From assembly GCF_024124905.1 (NCBI RefSeq), contig NZ_JAMXST010000005.1:558001-622000 (forward strand): 64,000 nucleotides of DNA. The letters run 5' to 3'. The DNA comes from Cellulosimicrobium cellulans (GTDB taxonomy: Bacteria; Actinomycetota; Actinomycetes; Actinomycetales; Cellulomonadaceae). A program made the position numbers and the translations under genes. This document shows positions 41,105 through 49,667 of the stretch, piece by piece; the first letter of the stretch is position 1, and every line of letters begins with the position of its first letter. The notes under the pieces were generated by a model. The model had not been told where the DNA came from, did no database searches, and was given only the letters and a program-made list of their open reading frames with translations.

Positions 41105-42661
41105 TCAGAGCATGCGCCGCGCGCGCAGGTACGCGGCGAGGTCGTCGTAGCGGCCGTCGTTGTTCGCGAACGTGACGACGTTGCGCGCGGACTGGAGCCA
41201 CGCCGTCGTCGAGGGCCGCACGTCCGCGAGCGCCGCGTCGAGGTCGGCCATGGTGATCGGGCGCACCTGCCCGGTCGCGATGGAGTCCATCATCGCCTTC
41301 TCCGCCGCCGTCGCCGCGAGGTGCTCGAGGTCGGCGCCGGAGAAGCCGTCGGTGCGCTGCACGACCGCGCGCAGGTCGATCCCCGCGACCGGGCGGCCCG
41401 CGAGGTGGTGGCGCAGGATCGCCTCGCGCGCGGGCTCGTCGGGCGGCAGCACGAGCACGACGCGGTCGAACCTCCCGGGCCGCAGCAGCGCGGTGTCGAC
41501 GTCCCACGGGTGGTTCGTGGCGCCGAGGACGAACAGCCCGTCGTTGTCGGAGCCGATGCCGTCCATCTCCTGGAGGAGCTGGTTGACCACGGTCCGCATG
41601 CCCGACGAGCCGGAGTACTGCGCGCGCTTGCCGCCGATCGCGTCGACCTCGTCGAGGAACAGCACGGCCGGCGCGAGCTGGCGCGCGCGCTGGAACAGCG
41701 CGTGGAGGTTCTGCTCGCTCTCCCCCATGAACCTGTCGAGGATGTCCGCGAGCGTCACGGTGAGGAATCGTGCGCCGAGCTCGCCCGCGACGGCCCGCGC
41801 CATGTACGTCTTGCCGGTCCCGGGAGGCCCGTAGAGCAGGAGCCCGCCGCGCAACGACTTGCCGAACGCCTTCGCGATCGCCTGGTGGCGCATCGGCTCC
41901 AGGAACGCCTCGCGGATGCGCTGCTTCACCGGCTCCAGGCCGCCGACGTCCGCGAGCGTCACCGTCTCGCGCGAGACCTCCAGCAGGCCCGAGCCGTCGT
42001 CGGGGGCGTCGTCGCGCGCGGGGACGAGGAACGGCCCGTCGCCCGGTGCGGGCGGGACGGCGTCGTCGTCCGTGCGGGGCACGCCGCCCGGGCCGGCGGG
42101 CGGTGCGGCGGGCACCTGTGCGGGCGGCGCCTCGACGACGGGTGTCTCGACGAACGGTGCCGGGACGTGGACGCCCACCTCGTGCTCCAGCCGGTCCCAG
42201 TCGATGCCCGACGGCGCCGCCGGGCCCGGGGCTGCGGGGGCGCCGGGCCCGGCGGACGGGGCGGGCTCGGCGGGGATCCCCGCGGTCGGGGTCGCGGGCG
42301 CGCCGGGGGCGCGCGGGACGGTCGCGTCGGACGGGACGCCCGTGATGATCCCGTCGTCGGGGCCGCCGGGGGCGGACGCCGGCGCGTGCAGGCCGGTGAC
42401 CGGGGCCGGCGGTGCAGCGGGGGCCGTCGCGGGCCGGTCGGCCGCGGGGCTGCTCCCCGTCGCCGCGGCGACGGCCGAGTCCTGGACCAGGCGCAGCGCC
42501 TCGCCGTCCGCCGGGTCGATCCGGAGCGCGGCGCTCGCCTGCTCGAGCGCCTCGACCGGACGCCCCGCCGCCAGCAGGAGGCTCGCGTAGTGGACGCGCA
42601 GCGGGGCGCTCGACGGCGCGGCCGCCACCGCGGCGGCGAGCGCGGCCAGGGCGTCGGACAT
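41105..42661 (-). CDS. AAA+ ATPase with N-terminal TPR and long Pro/Ala linker
   Basis: 518 residues from ATG 42661 (GAGGAGCACCC upstream). Residues 1-60 form one TPR-like helical pair, 65-215 are a disordered Ala/Pro/Gly linker, and 225-518 a classical AAA domain: Walker A LLYGPPGTGKTYMA, Walker B VLFLDEVDAIGGK, sensor 1 LGATNHPWDVD, arginine finger region LLRPGRFDR, and the lid helix DLEHLAATAAEKAM. The domain is of the FtsH/p97/Vps4 clade but lacks a protease. It should remodel or extract proteins, probably with the downstream TPR membrane protein as anchor. Confidence 0.85.
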   Translation of the reverse strand: MSDALAALAAAVAAAPSSAPLRVHYASLLLAAGRPVEALEQASAALRIDPADGEALRLVQDSAVAAATGSSPAADRPATAPAAPPAPVTGLHAPASAPGGPDDGIITGVPSDATVPRAPGAPATPTAGIPAEPAPSAGPGAPAAPGPAAPSGIDWDRLEHEVGVHVPAPFVETPVVEAPPAQVPAAPPAGPGGVPRTDDDAVPPAPGDGPFLVPARDDAPDDGSGLLEVSRETVTLADVGGLEPVKQRIREAFLEPMRHQAIAKAFGKSLRGGLLLYGPPGTGKTYMARAVAGELGARFLTVTLADILDRFMGESEQNLHALFQRARQLAPAVLFLDEVDAIGGKRAQYSGSSGMRTVVNQLLQEMDGIGSDNDGLFVLGATNHPWDVDTALLRPGRFDRVVLVLPPDEPAREAILRHHLAGRPVAGIDLRAVVQRTDGFSGADLEHLAATAAEKAMMDSIATGQVRPITMADLDAALADVRPSTTAWLQSARNVVTFANNDGRYDDLAAYLRARRML

Positions 42662-42881
42662 GGGTGCTCCTCGGGTGGGCGGGGACGACGACGCCGGTGC
42701 GCCCGTGAGCGCGGCCGGCCGGGAACAGTGTGCCCCGGACCGGTGACGCCGACCATCGGCGCCCTGCCACCCGCGCCGTCCCCGGGAACCTGACCGTGCA
42801 CAGGCCCGGACACCGCGGTCCCCGTCCACAGCGCGCACCGGAGGGCGCCTCCGTGTCGGCGGGACCGGGCAGAGTGGACGC

Positions 42882-43517
42882 ATGACGACCGACACGACCG
42901 CGTCGACACCCCTCGCGGTGCCCGACGACGCGCCCGCCGAGGCCCCCGGCGGTCCCCGACCCGGCGCCCGCTGCTTCGGCGACGGCGACCCGCTCTACGA
43001 GGAGTACCACGACACCGAGTGGGCGGTCCCGGTCCACGGGGACACGGCACTGTTCGAGCGCCTGGCGCTGGAGGGGTTCCAGTCCGGCCTGTCGTGGATC
43101 ACCGTGCTGCGCAAGCGTCCCGCCTTCCGCGAGGTGTTCGCGGGGTTCGACCCGGAGGCCGTCGCCGCGTTCGACGAGCCCGACGTCGAGCGCCTCCTCG
43201 CCGACGCGCGCATCATCCGCAACCGGCAGAAGATCACGGCCACGATCGACAACGCGCGCGCCCTGCTGGCGCTCCAGGAGAGCGGGCGCACGCTGGACGA
43301 GCTGATCTGGTCGTTCGCGCCACCGGCCCGTCGCGAGCGCCCCGCGACCTGGGGCGACGTCCCGGGGCTCACCCCCGAGTCGACCGCGCTCTCGAAGGCG
43401 CTCAAGAAGCTGGGCTTCCGGTTCGTCGGACCGACGACGGCCTACGCCGCGATGCAGGCCTGCGGGCTCGTGGACGACCACCTCGCGACCTGCCCCGTCG
43501 TGCTGCGCCGCCCGTGA
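42882..43517 (+). CDS. tag: DNA-3-methyladenine glycosylase I
   Basis: 211 residues from ATG 42882. Starts with a 30-residue disordered lead, then the Tag domain: RCFGDGDPLYEEYHDTEWAV, LFERLALEGFQSGLSWITVL, FDEPDVERLLADARIIRNRQ and GFRFVGPTTAYAAMQACGLV with the late His/Cys zinc ligands (VDDHLATC). The enzyme removes 3-methyladenine from alkylated DNA as the first step of base-excision repair. It stands alone, divergent from the AAA+ gene. Confidence 0.95.
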   Translation: MTTDTTASTPLAVPDDAPAEAPGGPRPGARCFGDGDPLYEEYHDTEWAVPVHGDTALFERLALEGFQSGLSWITVLRKRPAFREVFAGFDPEAVAAFDEPDVERLLADARIIRNRQKITATIDNARALLALQESGRTLDELIWSFAPPARRERPATWGDVPGLTPESTALSKALKKLGFRFVGPTTAYAAMQACGLVDDHLATCPVVLRRP

Positions 43518-43670
43518 GCGGCGGCGAGCCGCACCTCGGTCCGCCCCGCCGCCTCCGGGGACGGCTCGCGACTCCGGTGTGGCAGGGCGAGCGGACCGTC
43601 GGGCGTCTCCGTGCGCGGCCCTGCCCCCTGGCGGCGACCACATGGTGAGACGAGGTGCGACGATGGCCTC

Positions 43671-45113
43671 ATGAGCGCGTACGTGTCCGTCCTCGACCTC
43701 TTCTCCGTCGGCGTGGGTCCGTCGAGCTCGCACACCGTCGGGCCGATGCGGGCCGCGAAGGCGTTCGTCGCGACGCTGGACGACCGCGGCGTGCTGGGCG
43801 AGGTCGCCGGGCTGCGGGTCGTGCTGTGCGGGTCGCTCGGGGCGACGGGAGCGGGCCACGGCACGCCGGACGCCGTGGTCGCGGGGCTGCTCGGCCTCGA
43901 CCCCGAGACGTGCGACCCGGCGCGCGTCCCCGGCTCGTGGGAGAAGCTGGGCGACGGCGCGCCCGTCGCGCTGCTGGGCCGGCACCGCATCACGATGACG
44001 AGCGCCGACGTGCGCCTCGCGCCGCTGACCCGGATGCCGGGCCACCCCAACGGCATGCGGTTCACCGCGCTCGACGCGAGCGGGGCTTCGCTCGCGGAGG
44101 AGGCGTACTACTCGGTCGGCGGCGGCTTCGTGCTCACCGCCGCCGCGCTCGAGTCCGCGGCCGCGAACGAGGCGGCGCAGCTCGGCGCCGAGCTCGCGGG
44201 CGAGGCGATCGACCCCGGGACGGAGCCGTCGGGCGTACCGTTCCCGTTCGCCAACGCCGCCGAGCTCCTCGCGCTGTGCGAGCGCGAGCGCACCTCGATC
44301 GCGGCGGTCGCGTGGGCGAACGAGTCCGCCCTGCGCCCCGCCGCCGAGGTCGGGGCGGGCGTCGACCGGATCTGGGACACCATGAGCGCGTGCGTGGACG
44401 CCGGTCTCGAGCGCGATGGGGTGCTGCCCGGTCGTCTCCAGGTCCGCCGTCGGGCACGGGCGCAGCGCGAACGTCTCGAGCTCGCCGACGAGCGCGGCGC
44501 CGACACGACGATCGAGTGGCTCCAGGCGTTCGCCATGGCCGTCAACGAGGAGAACGCCGACGGGCGCCGCGTCGTCACCGCCCCGACGAACGGCGCCGCG
44601 GGGATCATCCCCGCGGTCGGGCGCCACTTCCTGCGCACCCACCCGGACGTCGCCGCGGACCCCGCGCGCCGGCGTCGGGCCATGCGCACGTACCTCCTCA
44701 CCGCCGCCGCGATCGGCGCGCTCTACAAGCGCAACGCGTCCATCTCCGGCGCGGAGGCGGGCTGCCAGGGCGAGGTCGGCTCGGCGTGCTCCATGGCGGC
44801 GGGCGCGATCTGCGCCGTCCTCGGCGGGACGCCCGCCCAGGTGGAGAACGCGGCCGAGATCGCGATGGAGCACAACCTCGGGCTCACGTGCGACCCCGTC
44901 GGCGGGCTCGTCCAGGTCCCGTGCATCGAGCGCAACGCCATCGCCGCGTGCACCGCCGTCTCCGCGGCGCGCCTCGCCCTCCAGGGCGACGGCTCGCACG
45001 TCGTCTCGCTCGACGCCGTCATCGAGACGATGCGCCAGACCGGCGTCGACATGTCGACCAAGTACAAGGAGACCTCGACGGGGGGCCTCGCCGTCAACGT
45101 CATCGAGTGCTGA
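43671..45113 (+). CDS. sdaA: L-serine ammonia-lyase, iron-sulfur dependent, single-chain
   Basis: 480 residues from ATG 43671. The beta domain (SVLDLFSVGVGPSSSHTVGP onward) and alpha domain (from about 270, TNGAAGIIPAVGRHFL) are fused as in type 2 enzymes. The 4Fe-4S cysteines are seen in GAEAGCQGEVGSACSMAAG and in CDPVGGLVQVPCIERN. It converts L-serine to pyruvate and ammonia. The gene ends in GAG TGC TGA, whose codons are the start of a 57-bp tandem repeat, so the last residues Glu-Cys are encoded inside the repeat. Confidence 0.94.
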   Translation: MSAYVSVLDLFSVGVGPSSSHTVGPMRAAKAFVATLDDRGVLGEVAGLRVVLCGSLGATGAGHGTPDAVVAGLLGLDPETCDPARVPGSWEKLGDGAPVALLGRHRITMTSADVRLAPLTRMPGHPNGMRFTALDASGASLAEEAYYSVGGGFVLTAAALESAAANEAAQLGAELAGEAIDPGTEPSGVPFPFANAAELLALCERERTSIAAVAWANESALRPAAEVGAGVDRIWDTMSACVDAGLERDGVLPGRLQVRRRARAQRERLELADERGADTTIEWLQAFAMAVNEENADGRRVVTAPTNGAAGIIPAVGRHFLRTHPDVAADPARRRRAMRTYLLTAAAIGALYKRNASISGAEAGCQGEVGSACSMAAGAICAVLGGTPAQVENAAEIAMEHNLGLTCDPVGGLVQVPCIERNAIAACTAVSAARLALQGDGSHVVSLDAVIETMRQTGVDMSTKYKETSTGGLAVNVIEC

Positions 45114-45240
45114 GCCGGAGCGCAGCGAAGCAAGCAAAGGCTTCAGCACGACCACCAGGCCGAGTGCTCAGCCGGAGCGCAGCGAAGCAAGCGCAGGCGC
45201 CAGCACGACCGACAGACCGAGTGCTGAGCCGGAGCGCCGC
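45105..45240. repeat. 57-bp tandem repeat at the sdaA 3' end
   Basis: Units start at 45105, 45162 and 45219, each with GAGTGCT-S-AGCCGGAGCGC. The first two are full (about 49 of 57 positions equal) and the third is cut off after some 20 bp at the end of the next gene. The first unit includes the sdaA stop codon. The exact period of 57 (19 codons) points to slipped-strand duplication of an element with the common AGCGCAGCGAAG motif. Confidence 0.75.
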
Positions 45241-45783
45241 TCACCAGGTGCGGCGCACGGACGCCTTGGTGCCGGTCACCAGGCTGCGCGGCGGGACGTC
45301 GTCGGCCACGACCGCACCGGCGGCGACCACGGCGTCGCGGCCGATGGTCACGCCGGGCAGGATCGTCGCCCCGGCGCCGATCCACACGTTCTCGTGCACG
45401 TCGATCGGACCGCCGGTCAGCCAGACCTTGCGGTCGTCGGTGTCGACCGGGTGCCCGACGGTGACGAACGTGACCTTCGGCGCGACCATGACGCGGTCGG
45501 CCAGCCGGATGCCGGCGTAGTCGAGGAACGTGCAGTTCTGGTTGACGAAGACCCGCTCCCCCAGGTCGAGGTTCAGCCCGTGGTCGGTGAAGAACGGTGG
45601 GTAGATCGTCACGCTCGGGGGCAGTGGGCGGCCGAGGATCTGCGCGAGCAGCCGCGCCCGACCGTCCTCGTCGTCGAACGGCAGGACGTTGAGCCGGGAG
45701 GTGAGCTCGGTGGCCCGCAGCACCCTCTCGGACATGGCGCGGAACTCGGGACCGTGGATGCGCATGAGCAGGTCGCTGGGCAT
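45241..45783 (-). CDS. Hexapeptide-repeat O-acetyltransferase (maltose/galactoside type)
   Basis: 180 residues from ATG 45783. It has an N-terminal helical cap, then a left-handed beta-helix with hexapeptide repeats: VFVNQNCTFLDYAGIRLADR, VMVAPKVTFVTVGHP with the catalytic His, and NVWIGAGATILPGVTIGRDA, VVAAGAVVADDVPPRSLVTG. This order is that of LacA/Maa/NodL acetyltransferases, which use acetyl-CoA to acetylate sugars. It has no operon partner except the glycosyltransferase gene 20 bp upstream on the same strand, so it may acetylate that enzyme's product. Confidence 0.9.
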   Translation of the reverse strand: MPSDLLMRIHGPEFRAMSERVLRATELTSRLNVLPFDDEDGRARLLAQILGRPLPPSVTIYPPFFTDHGLNLDLGERVFVNQNCTFLDYAGIRLADRVMVAPKVTFVTVGHPVDTDDRKVWLTGGPIDVHENVWIGAGATILPGVTIGRDAVVAAGAVVADDVPPRSLVTGTKASVRRTW

Positions 45784-45803
45784 CCCCCGATCCTGCCTCC
45801 GGG

Positions 45804-47108
45804 TCAGCGGGCGGCGCGCGACGCCTCGCGGGCGGCGACGACCTCCTCGACGACGTCGGCCACGCCGGCCTCGCCCGGCGAGGCGGCGATGTGCTCGCCG
45901 AGGCGCTGGCTCGCGCGGGCGTACGACGGGTCGTCGAGCAGTCGCCGCACCGCGCGCCGGACCTGGCCGGGGCGCGGGGTGCTCGTCCGCAGCCGCACGC
46001 CGGCGCCGGTCCACGCGACGCGTGCGGCGACCTCCGCCTTGTCCTCGGTCTTGCCCGCGACGACCACGGGGACGCCGTGCCGCAGCGCGTGGTGCACCCC
46101 GCCGTAGCCGCCGTTCGTGACGAGGACCGAGGTGCGCGGGAGCAGCGCGTCGTACGGGAGGTACTCGGCCGCGCGCGCGTTCGCCGGGAGCGGCCCGAGC
46201 GACCCGACGGGCCGTCCGCCGGTCGCCGCGACGACCAGCACGTCCTCGCCCGCGAGCGCGCGCAGCGTGGGGACGAGGAGCTGGGTCGGGTCCTCGTTCG
46301 CGACGGTGCCCTGCGTGACGTGCACGACCGGCCGGCGGGTGTCGAGGTCGCCCCACCACGCGGGGAGGTCACCGTTGCCCGGCGCCGGGCGCGGCGGGCC
46401 GACGAACCGGACCGGGGTCACGACGTCGGGCCGCGGGTACTCGAGCCCGGGGACGGTGAGCTGCACGACGGCGTCGGCGTCGGCAGGCCAGCCGAGGAAG
46501 AACGTGCCGCTCGGCTCCCCGCCCGCCGCCCGGACCATGTCCTGCGCCGCGCGCTGCGGGGCGGCGAACGCGACCCGCTCGACGACGGCGTGGAGGGCCC
46601 GGTTGCGCAGGACGCCGAGGGGGCCCCGCGCGGGCAGCACCCCGAGGCCGAACGGCGCGGTGTGGTCGCTCTTCAGCCCGAGCGGGAAGATCCCGAGCGC
46701 GAGCACCGGTGGTCGACGGTCGGCGGGCACCGAGACGAGCGGCATCGCGCCGAGGAACAGGGGCTCGACGAGCACGACGTCCGCCGGGCGCTCGGCGAGG
46801 GCCGCGAGCACCGCCCGGTGCTGCGCCGCGCCGGGCGCCACGAAGATCTCGAGCATGTCGTGCCGGATCGCGTCGAGCCCGGTGCGTCCCGCGCGGCCGG
46901 GGAACGCGGCGGCGAGGTCGCGGTCGTCGAAGTCGGCCGCGGCCGGGAGCGGGACGTGCTCGGCGCCGGCGGCCTCGACGGCGGCGGCGAACCGTGCGCC
47001 GGTGAGGAACCGGACGTCGTGCCCGCGGGCGACGAGCGCGCGGGTGACGGCGAGCAGCGGGGTGACGTGGGCGTGCACCGGGGTGGAGCAGAGCAGGACG
47101 GTGGCCAT
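45804..47108 (-). CDS. MGT-like glycosyltransferase (GT1 family)
   Basis: 434 residues from ATG 47108. It has a GT-B fold: N-terminal TPVHAHVTPLLAVTRALVAR, the interdomain VVHVTQGTVANEDPTQL and the sugar-nucleotide site TNGGYGGVHHALRHGVPVVV near the C-terminus, as in macrolide and other natural-product GT1 enzymes. It should move a sugar from UDP to a small hydrophobic molecule, often for detoxification. It is divergent from a TetR gene and followed by an acetyltransferase gene, which fits an inducible modification cassette. Confidence 0.9.
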   Translation of the reverse strand: MATVLLCSTPVHAHVTPLLAVTRALVARGHDVRFLTGARFAAAVEAAGAEHVPLPAAADFDDRDLAAAFPGRAGRTGLDAIRHDMLEIFVAPGAAQHRAVLAALAERPADVVLVEPLFLGAMPLVSVPADRRPPVLALGIFPLGLKSDHTAPFGLGVLPARGPLGVLRNRALHAVVERVAFAAPQRAAQDMVRAAGGEPSGTFFLGWPADADAVVQLTVPGLEYPRPDVVTPVRFVGPPRPAPGNGDLPAWWGDLDTRRPVVHVTQGTVANEDPTQLLVPTLRALAGEDVLVVAATGGRPVGSLGPLPANARAAEYLPYDALLPRTSVLVTNGGYGGVHHALRHGVPVVVAGKTEDKAEVAARVAWTGAGVRLRTSTPRPGQVRRAVRRLLDDPSYARASQRLGEHIAASPGEAGVADVVEEVVAAREASRAAR

Positions 47109-47263
47109 CGGTGGGGCCTCTCTCGTGGCGGCGCGCGTCGCGCCGGTCGGACGGGAAGGCGCAGGACCGGGCCGTCTGCGCGGGGGACGCCGGTGGGGAG
47201 ACGGCGTGTGAGAAGATCGATCAACCGTCAGGAGTATTCATCACCTTCGAGGGGTAGTCAATA

Positions 47264-47914
47264 GTGGTGCCTCGCGCCTACACGTCCGACCTCCGCACCG
47301 AGCAGGCCGCGCGCACGCGCGAACGGGTGGTGCGCGCCGCCGCGCACGAGCTGACCGAGCACGGCTACGAGCGCACGACGCTCGCGCGCGTCGCCGCGCG
47401 CGCAGGCGTCTCGCTCGAGACGGTGAAGGCGCACGGCCCCAAGCGCGCCCTGCTGCTCGCCGCGTTCGAGCTCACGTTCGCCGGGTCGGAGGGCCAGGAG
47501 TCCCTGGGCGAGCGGCCCGAGGGACGCTCGGTGGCCGGCACGACCGACCCCGAGGAGTTCCTCGACGGCCTCGTCGCGCTCGTCGCCGCGGCGAACGAGC
47601 GCGTCGCCGGCCTGTGGTCCGCCTTCACCTCGGCGGCGCGCTCCGACGACGCCGTCGCCGCGGAGCTCGACGCGCTCCTCGAACGCCGCCGCGCGGACCT
47701 GCGCGCGAGCGTCGACGTGCTCGCCGCGCACGGGTTCCGCCCCCGGGCACCGCGGGACGAGGCGGCCGAGTCGCTGTCCTACCTCCTCGCACCCGAGGGC
47801 TGGACGCACTTCGTCGCGGGCGCCGGCTGGTCGGGCGAGCGGTACCGCGCCTGGCTCCGCGACGGCGTCGTGCGCCTCGTCGCGGCGCCCCCGGAGGACG
47901 ACGCCGACGCCTGA
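47264..47914 (+). CDS. TetR-family transcriptional regulator
   Basis: 216 residues from GTG 47264 with GAGGGG upstream. The HTH is at about residues 15-62 (RERVVRAAAHELTEHGYERT, LARVAARAGVSLETVKAHG). The C-terminus is a helical ligand domain of a common actinobacterial type. The 155-bp divergent gap to the glycosyltransferase gene contains the AT-rich stretch TCAGGAGTATTCATCACC, a probable operator-promoter region. It probably represses the glycosyltransferase-acetyltransferase pair and itself. Confidence 0.88.
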   Translation: MVPRAYTSDLRTEQAARTRERVVRAAAHELTEHGYERTTLARVAARAGVSLETVKAHGPKRALLLAAFELTFAGSEGQESLGERPEGRSVAGTTDPEEFLDGLVALVAAANERVAGLWSAFTSAARSDDAVAAELDALLERRRADLRASVDVLAAHGFRPRAPRDEAAESLSYLLAPEGWTHFVAGAGWSGERYRAWLRDGVVRLVAAPPEDDADA

Positions 47915-47953
47915 GCCCTGGCGCGCCGTCGGGCACCGCGCCTACGGTGTGCC

Positions 47954-48553
47954 ATGAGCACGCTCACCCCCGGCTTCCACGGCCGGCCGCGCCCGCAGGG
48001 CGTGGCGCTCCCGCCGGGCCAGTACGTCGAGACCGGGTTCCCCGTGCTCTCGGCGGGGCCCACACCGCGCGTCGACACCGCGACCTGGCGGCTCGACGTC
48101 ACGACCGAGACCGGCGCGACGCGCGCGTGGTCGTGGTCGGACCTCATGGCGCTCCCCCAGGACGAGCCGACGGTCGACATCCACTGCGTCACCCGCTGGT
48201 CGAAGTTCGGCACGTCGTGGCGCGGCGTCTCGCTCGACACGCTCCTCGCCGACGTCGAGTCGACCGCCGACTTCGCGATGATCGGCTGCTACGGCGGGTA
48301 CACGACGAACCTCCCCGTCGCGGAGCTGCTGGGCGGCAAGGCGTGGGTCGTGCACACGTTCGACGGCGCCCCGCTGCACCCCGTGCACGGCGGCCCGGCG
48401 CGGCTGCTCGTGCCGCACCTGTACTTCTGGAAGTCGGCCAAGTGGGTCAACAGCATCACGCTCATGCCCATGGACCGGCAGGGCTTCTGGGAGCGCCTCG
48501 GCTACCACGACCTCGGCGACCCGTGGCGCGAGCAGAGGTACCAAGGTGATTGA
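47954..48553 (+). CDS. Molybdopterin-dependent oxidoreductase (sulfite-oxidase fold)
   Basis: 199 residues from ATG 47954. The SUOX/YedY-type molybdopterin domain is seen in PTVDIHCVTRWSKFG, where the Cys would ligate molybdenum, GCYGGYTTNLPVAELL, and HGGPARLLVPHLYFWKSAKW. The protein is short, as in the soluble YuiH-like group, and lacks a Tat signal, so it is probably cytoplasmic. The next gene, a flavoreductase, starts 10 bp later and is the likely electron partner. The substrate is not known. Confidence 0.88.
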   Translation: MSTLTPGFHGRPRPQGVALPPGQYVETGFPVLSAGPTPRVDTATWRLDVTTETGATRAWSWSDLMALPQDEPTVDIHCVTRWSKFGTSWRGVSLDTLLADVESTADFAMIGCYGGYTTNLPVAELLGGKAWVVHTFDGAPLHPVHGGPARLLVPHLYFWKSAKWVNSITLMPMDRQGFWERLGYHDLGDPWREQRYQGD

Positions 48554-48562
48554 GGTCTCACG

Positions 48563-49366
48563 ATGACCGAGGCGCCGGTCCGCCTCGGCGCCCGCTACGC
48601 GACGCCGTCGGGCTGGCAGGTCGCGACGCTCGTCGACGCGTGGGCCGAGAGCCCGTCCGCGCGGACGCTCGTCCTCGAGGTCCCCGCCTGGCCCGGGCAC
48701 CTGGCCGGTCAGCACGTCGACCTGCGCCTCACCGCGCCCGACGGCTACACCGCCGAGCGCAGCTACTCGATCGGCAGCACGGCGACGCGCGCGTCGGTGC
48801 CCGACGACGGCTCCCCCGCGCGCGTCGAGGTCACCGTGCAGCGCGTCCCCGGCGGGGAGGTCTCGACCTACCTCACCGACGTGTTCGCGGTGGGCGACGC
48901 GATCGAGCTGCGCGGGCCGGTCGGCGGCTGGTTCGTCTGGTCCCCCGAGCGCGACGGCGGGACGCCCGTCCTCCTCGCCGCGGGCGGGTCGGGCCTCGTT
49001 CCCCTCATGGCGATGCTCCGCACGCGCCGCGACGCGGGCGACCGGACCCCGTTCCGGCTCGTGTACTCGGTCCGCCGCCCCGAGGACCGGCTGTACACCG
49101 CGGACCTCGACCGGCTCGCCGCCGCGCACGACGGGCTCGACGTCCAGGTCGTCTACACGCGCTCGGTGCCGCTGGGATCGATGCGCGGGCCGGGTCGCCT
49201 CGAACGACGCGATCTCGCGGCGTGGGGCTGGCCCGCCGAGATCGAGCCCGCGTGCTTCGTGTGCGGGCCGACGGGGTTCGTCGAGGCCGTCGCCCGCCAG
49301 CTCGTCTCGCTCGGCCACGACCCGGCGCGGGTCAAGACCGAGCGCTTCGGGCCCGCCGTGGACTGA
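48563..49366 (+). CDS. Ferredoxin-NADP reductase-like flavoprotein
   Basis: 267 residues from ATG 48563. FAD-binding barrel with RSYSIGS (flavin loop) and the NAD(P) lobe LLAAGGSGLVPLMAMLRTR, VYSVRRPEDRLY, and CGPTGFVEAVARQLVSLG. It lacks a 2Fe-2S domain, so electrons would go directly to or from a partner. The gene follows the molybdoenzyme gene with a 10-bp gap, suggesting a dedicated NAD(P)H-driven reductase for it. Confidence 0.9.
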   Translation: MTEAPVRLGARYATPSGWQVATLVDAWAESPSARTLVLEVPAWPGHLAGQHVDLRLTAPDGYTAERSYSIGSTATRASVPDDGSPARVEVTVQRVPGGEVSTYLTDVFAVGDAIELRGPVGGWFVWSPERDGGTPVLLAAGGSGLVPLMAMLRTRRDAGDRTPFRLVYSVRRPEDRLYTADLDRLAAAHDGLDVQVVYTRSVPLGSMRGPGRLERRDLAAWGWPAEIEPACFVCGPTGFVEAVARQLVSLGHDPARVKTERFGPAVD

Positions 49367-49384
49367 CGGGCGCGTCGCCGTCGA

Positions 49385-49570
49385 TCAGGACGAGGGCGGG
49401 AGCGGGCTTCCCGCCGCGCCGCCCGTCGACCCGCGTGCCGCACGCTCCGCGAGGACGCTGCGCAGCAGCATGATCGTCAGGACGAGCGCCCAGATGACCA
49501 GCACGGCGATCGTCGCGAGGACGAGGACGTAGAGCAGCCCGACGAACCCGAGACCTGTGGACATGACCAT
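49385..49570 (-). CDS. Small single-pass membrane protein
   Basis: 61 residues from ATG 49570 (or the ATG two codons later). One long hydrophobic helix, or a hairpin of two, runs over residues 5-38 (FVGLLYVLVLATIAVLVIWA), then a charged Ala/Gly/Ser tail. It is convergent with the flavoreductase gene and divergent from the serpin genes. Function unknown. Confidence 0.65.
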   Translation of the reverse strand: MVMSTGLGFVGLLYVLVLATIAVLVIWALVLTIMLLRSVLAERAARGSTGGAAGSPLPPSS

Positions 49571-49667
49571 GGGCGGACCCTACCGGTGCGCAAGCCCGGC
49601 CCGCGGTACGACATAGTCAGGTCGTGAGCGTGGCGCGTGCGCCACGGCAGTTCCACGAGGGGGCGGC

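Noticed and set aside
45105-45240. CRISPR array
   Set aside because: The 57-bp period has no unique spacers between short repeats, and no cas genes are near.
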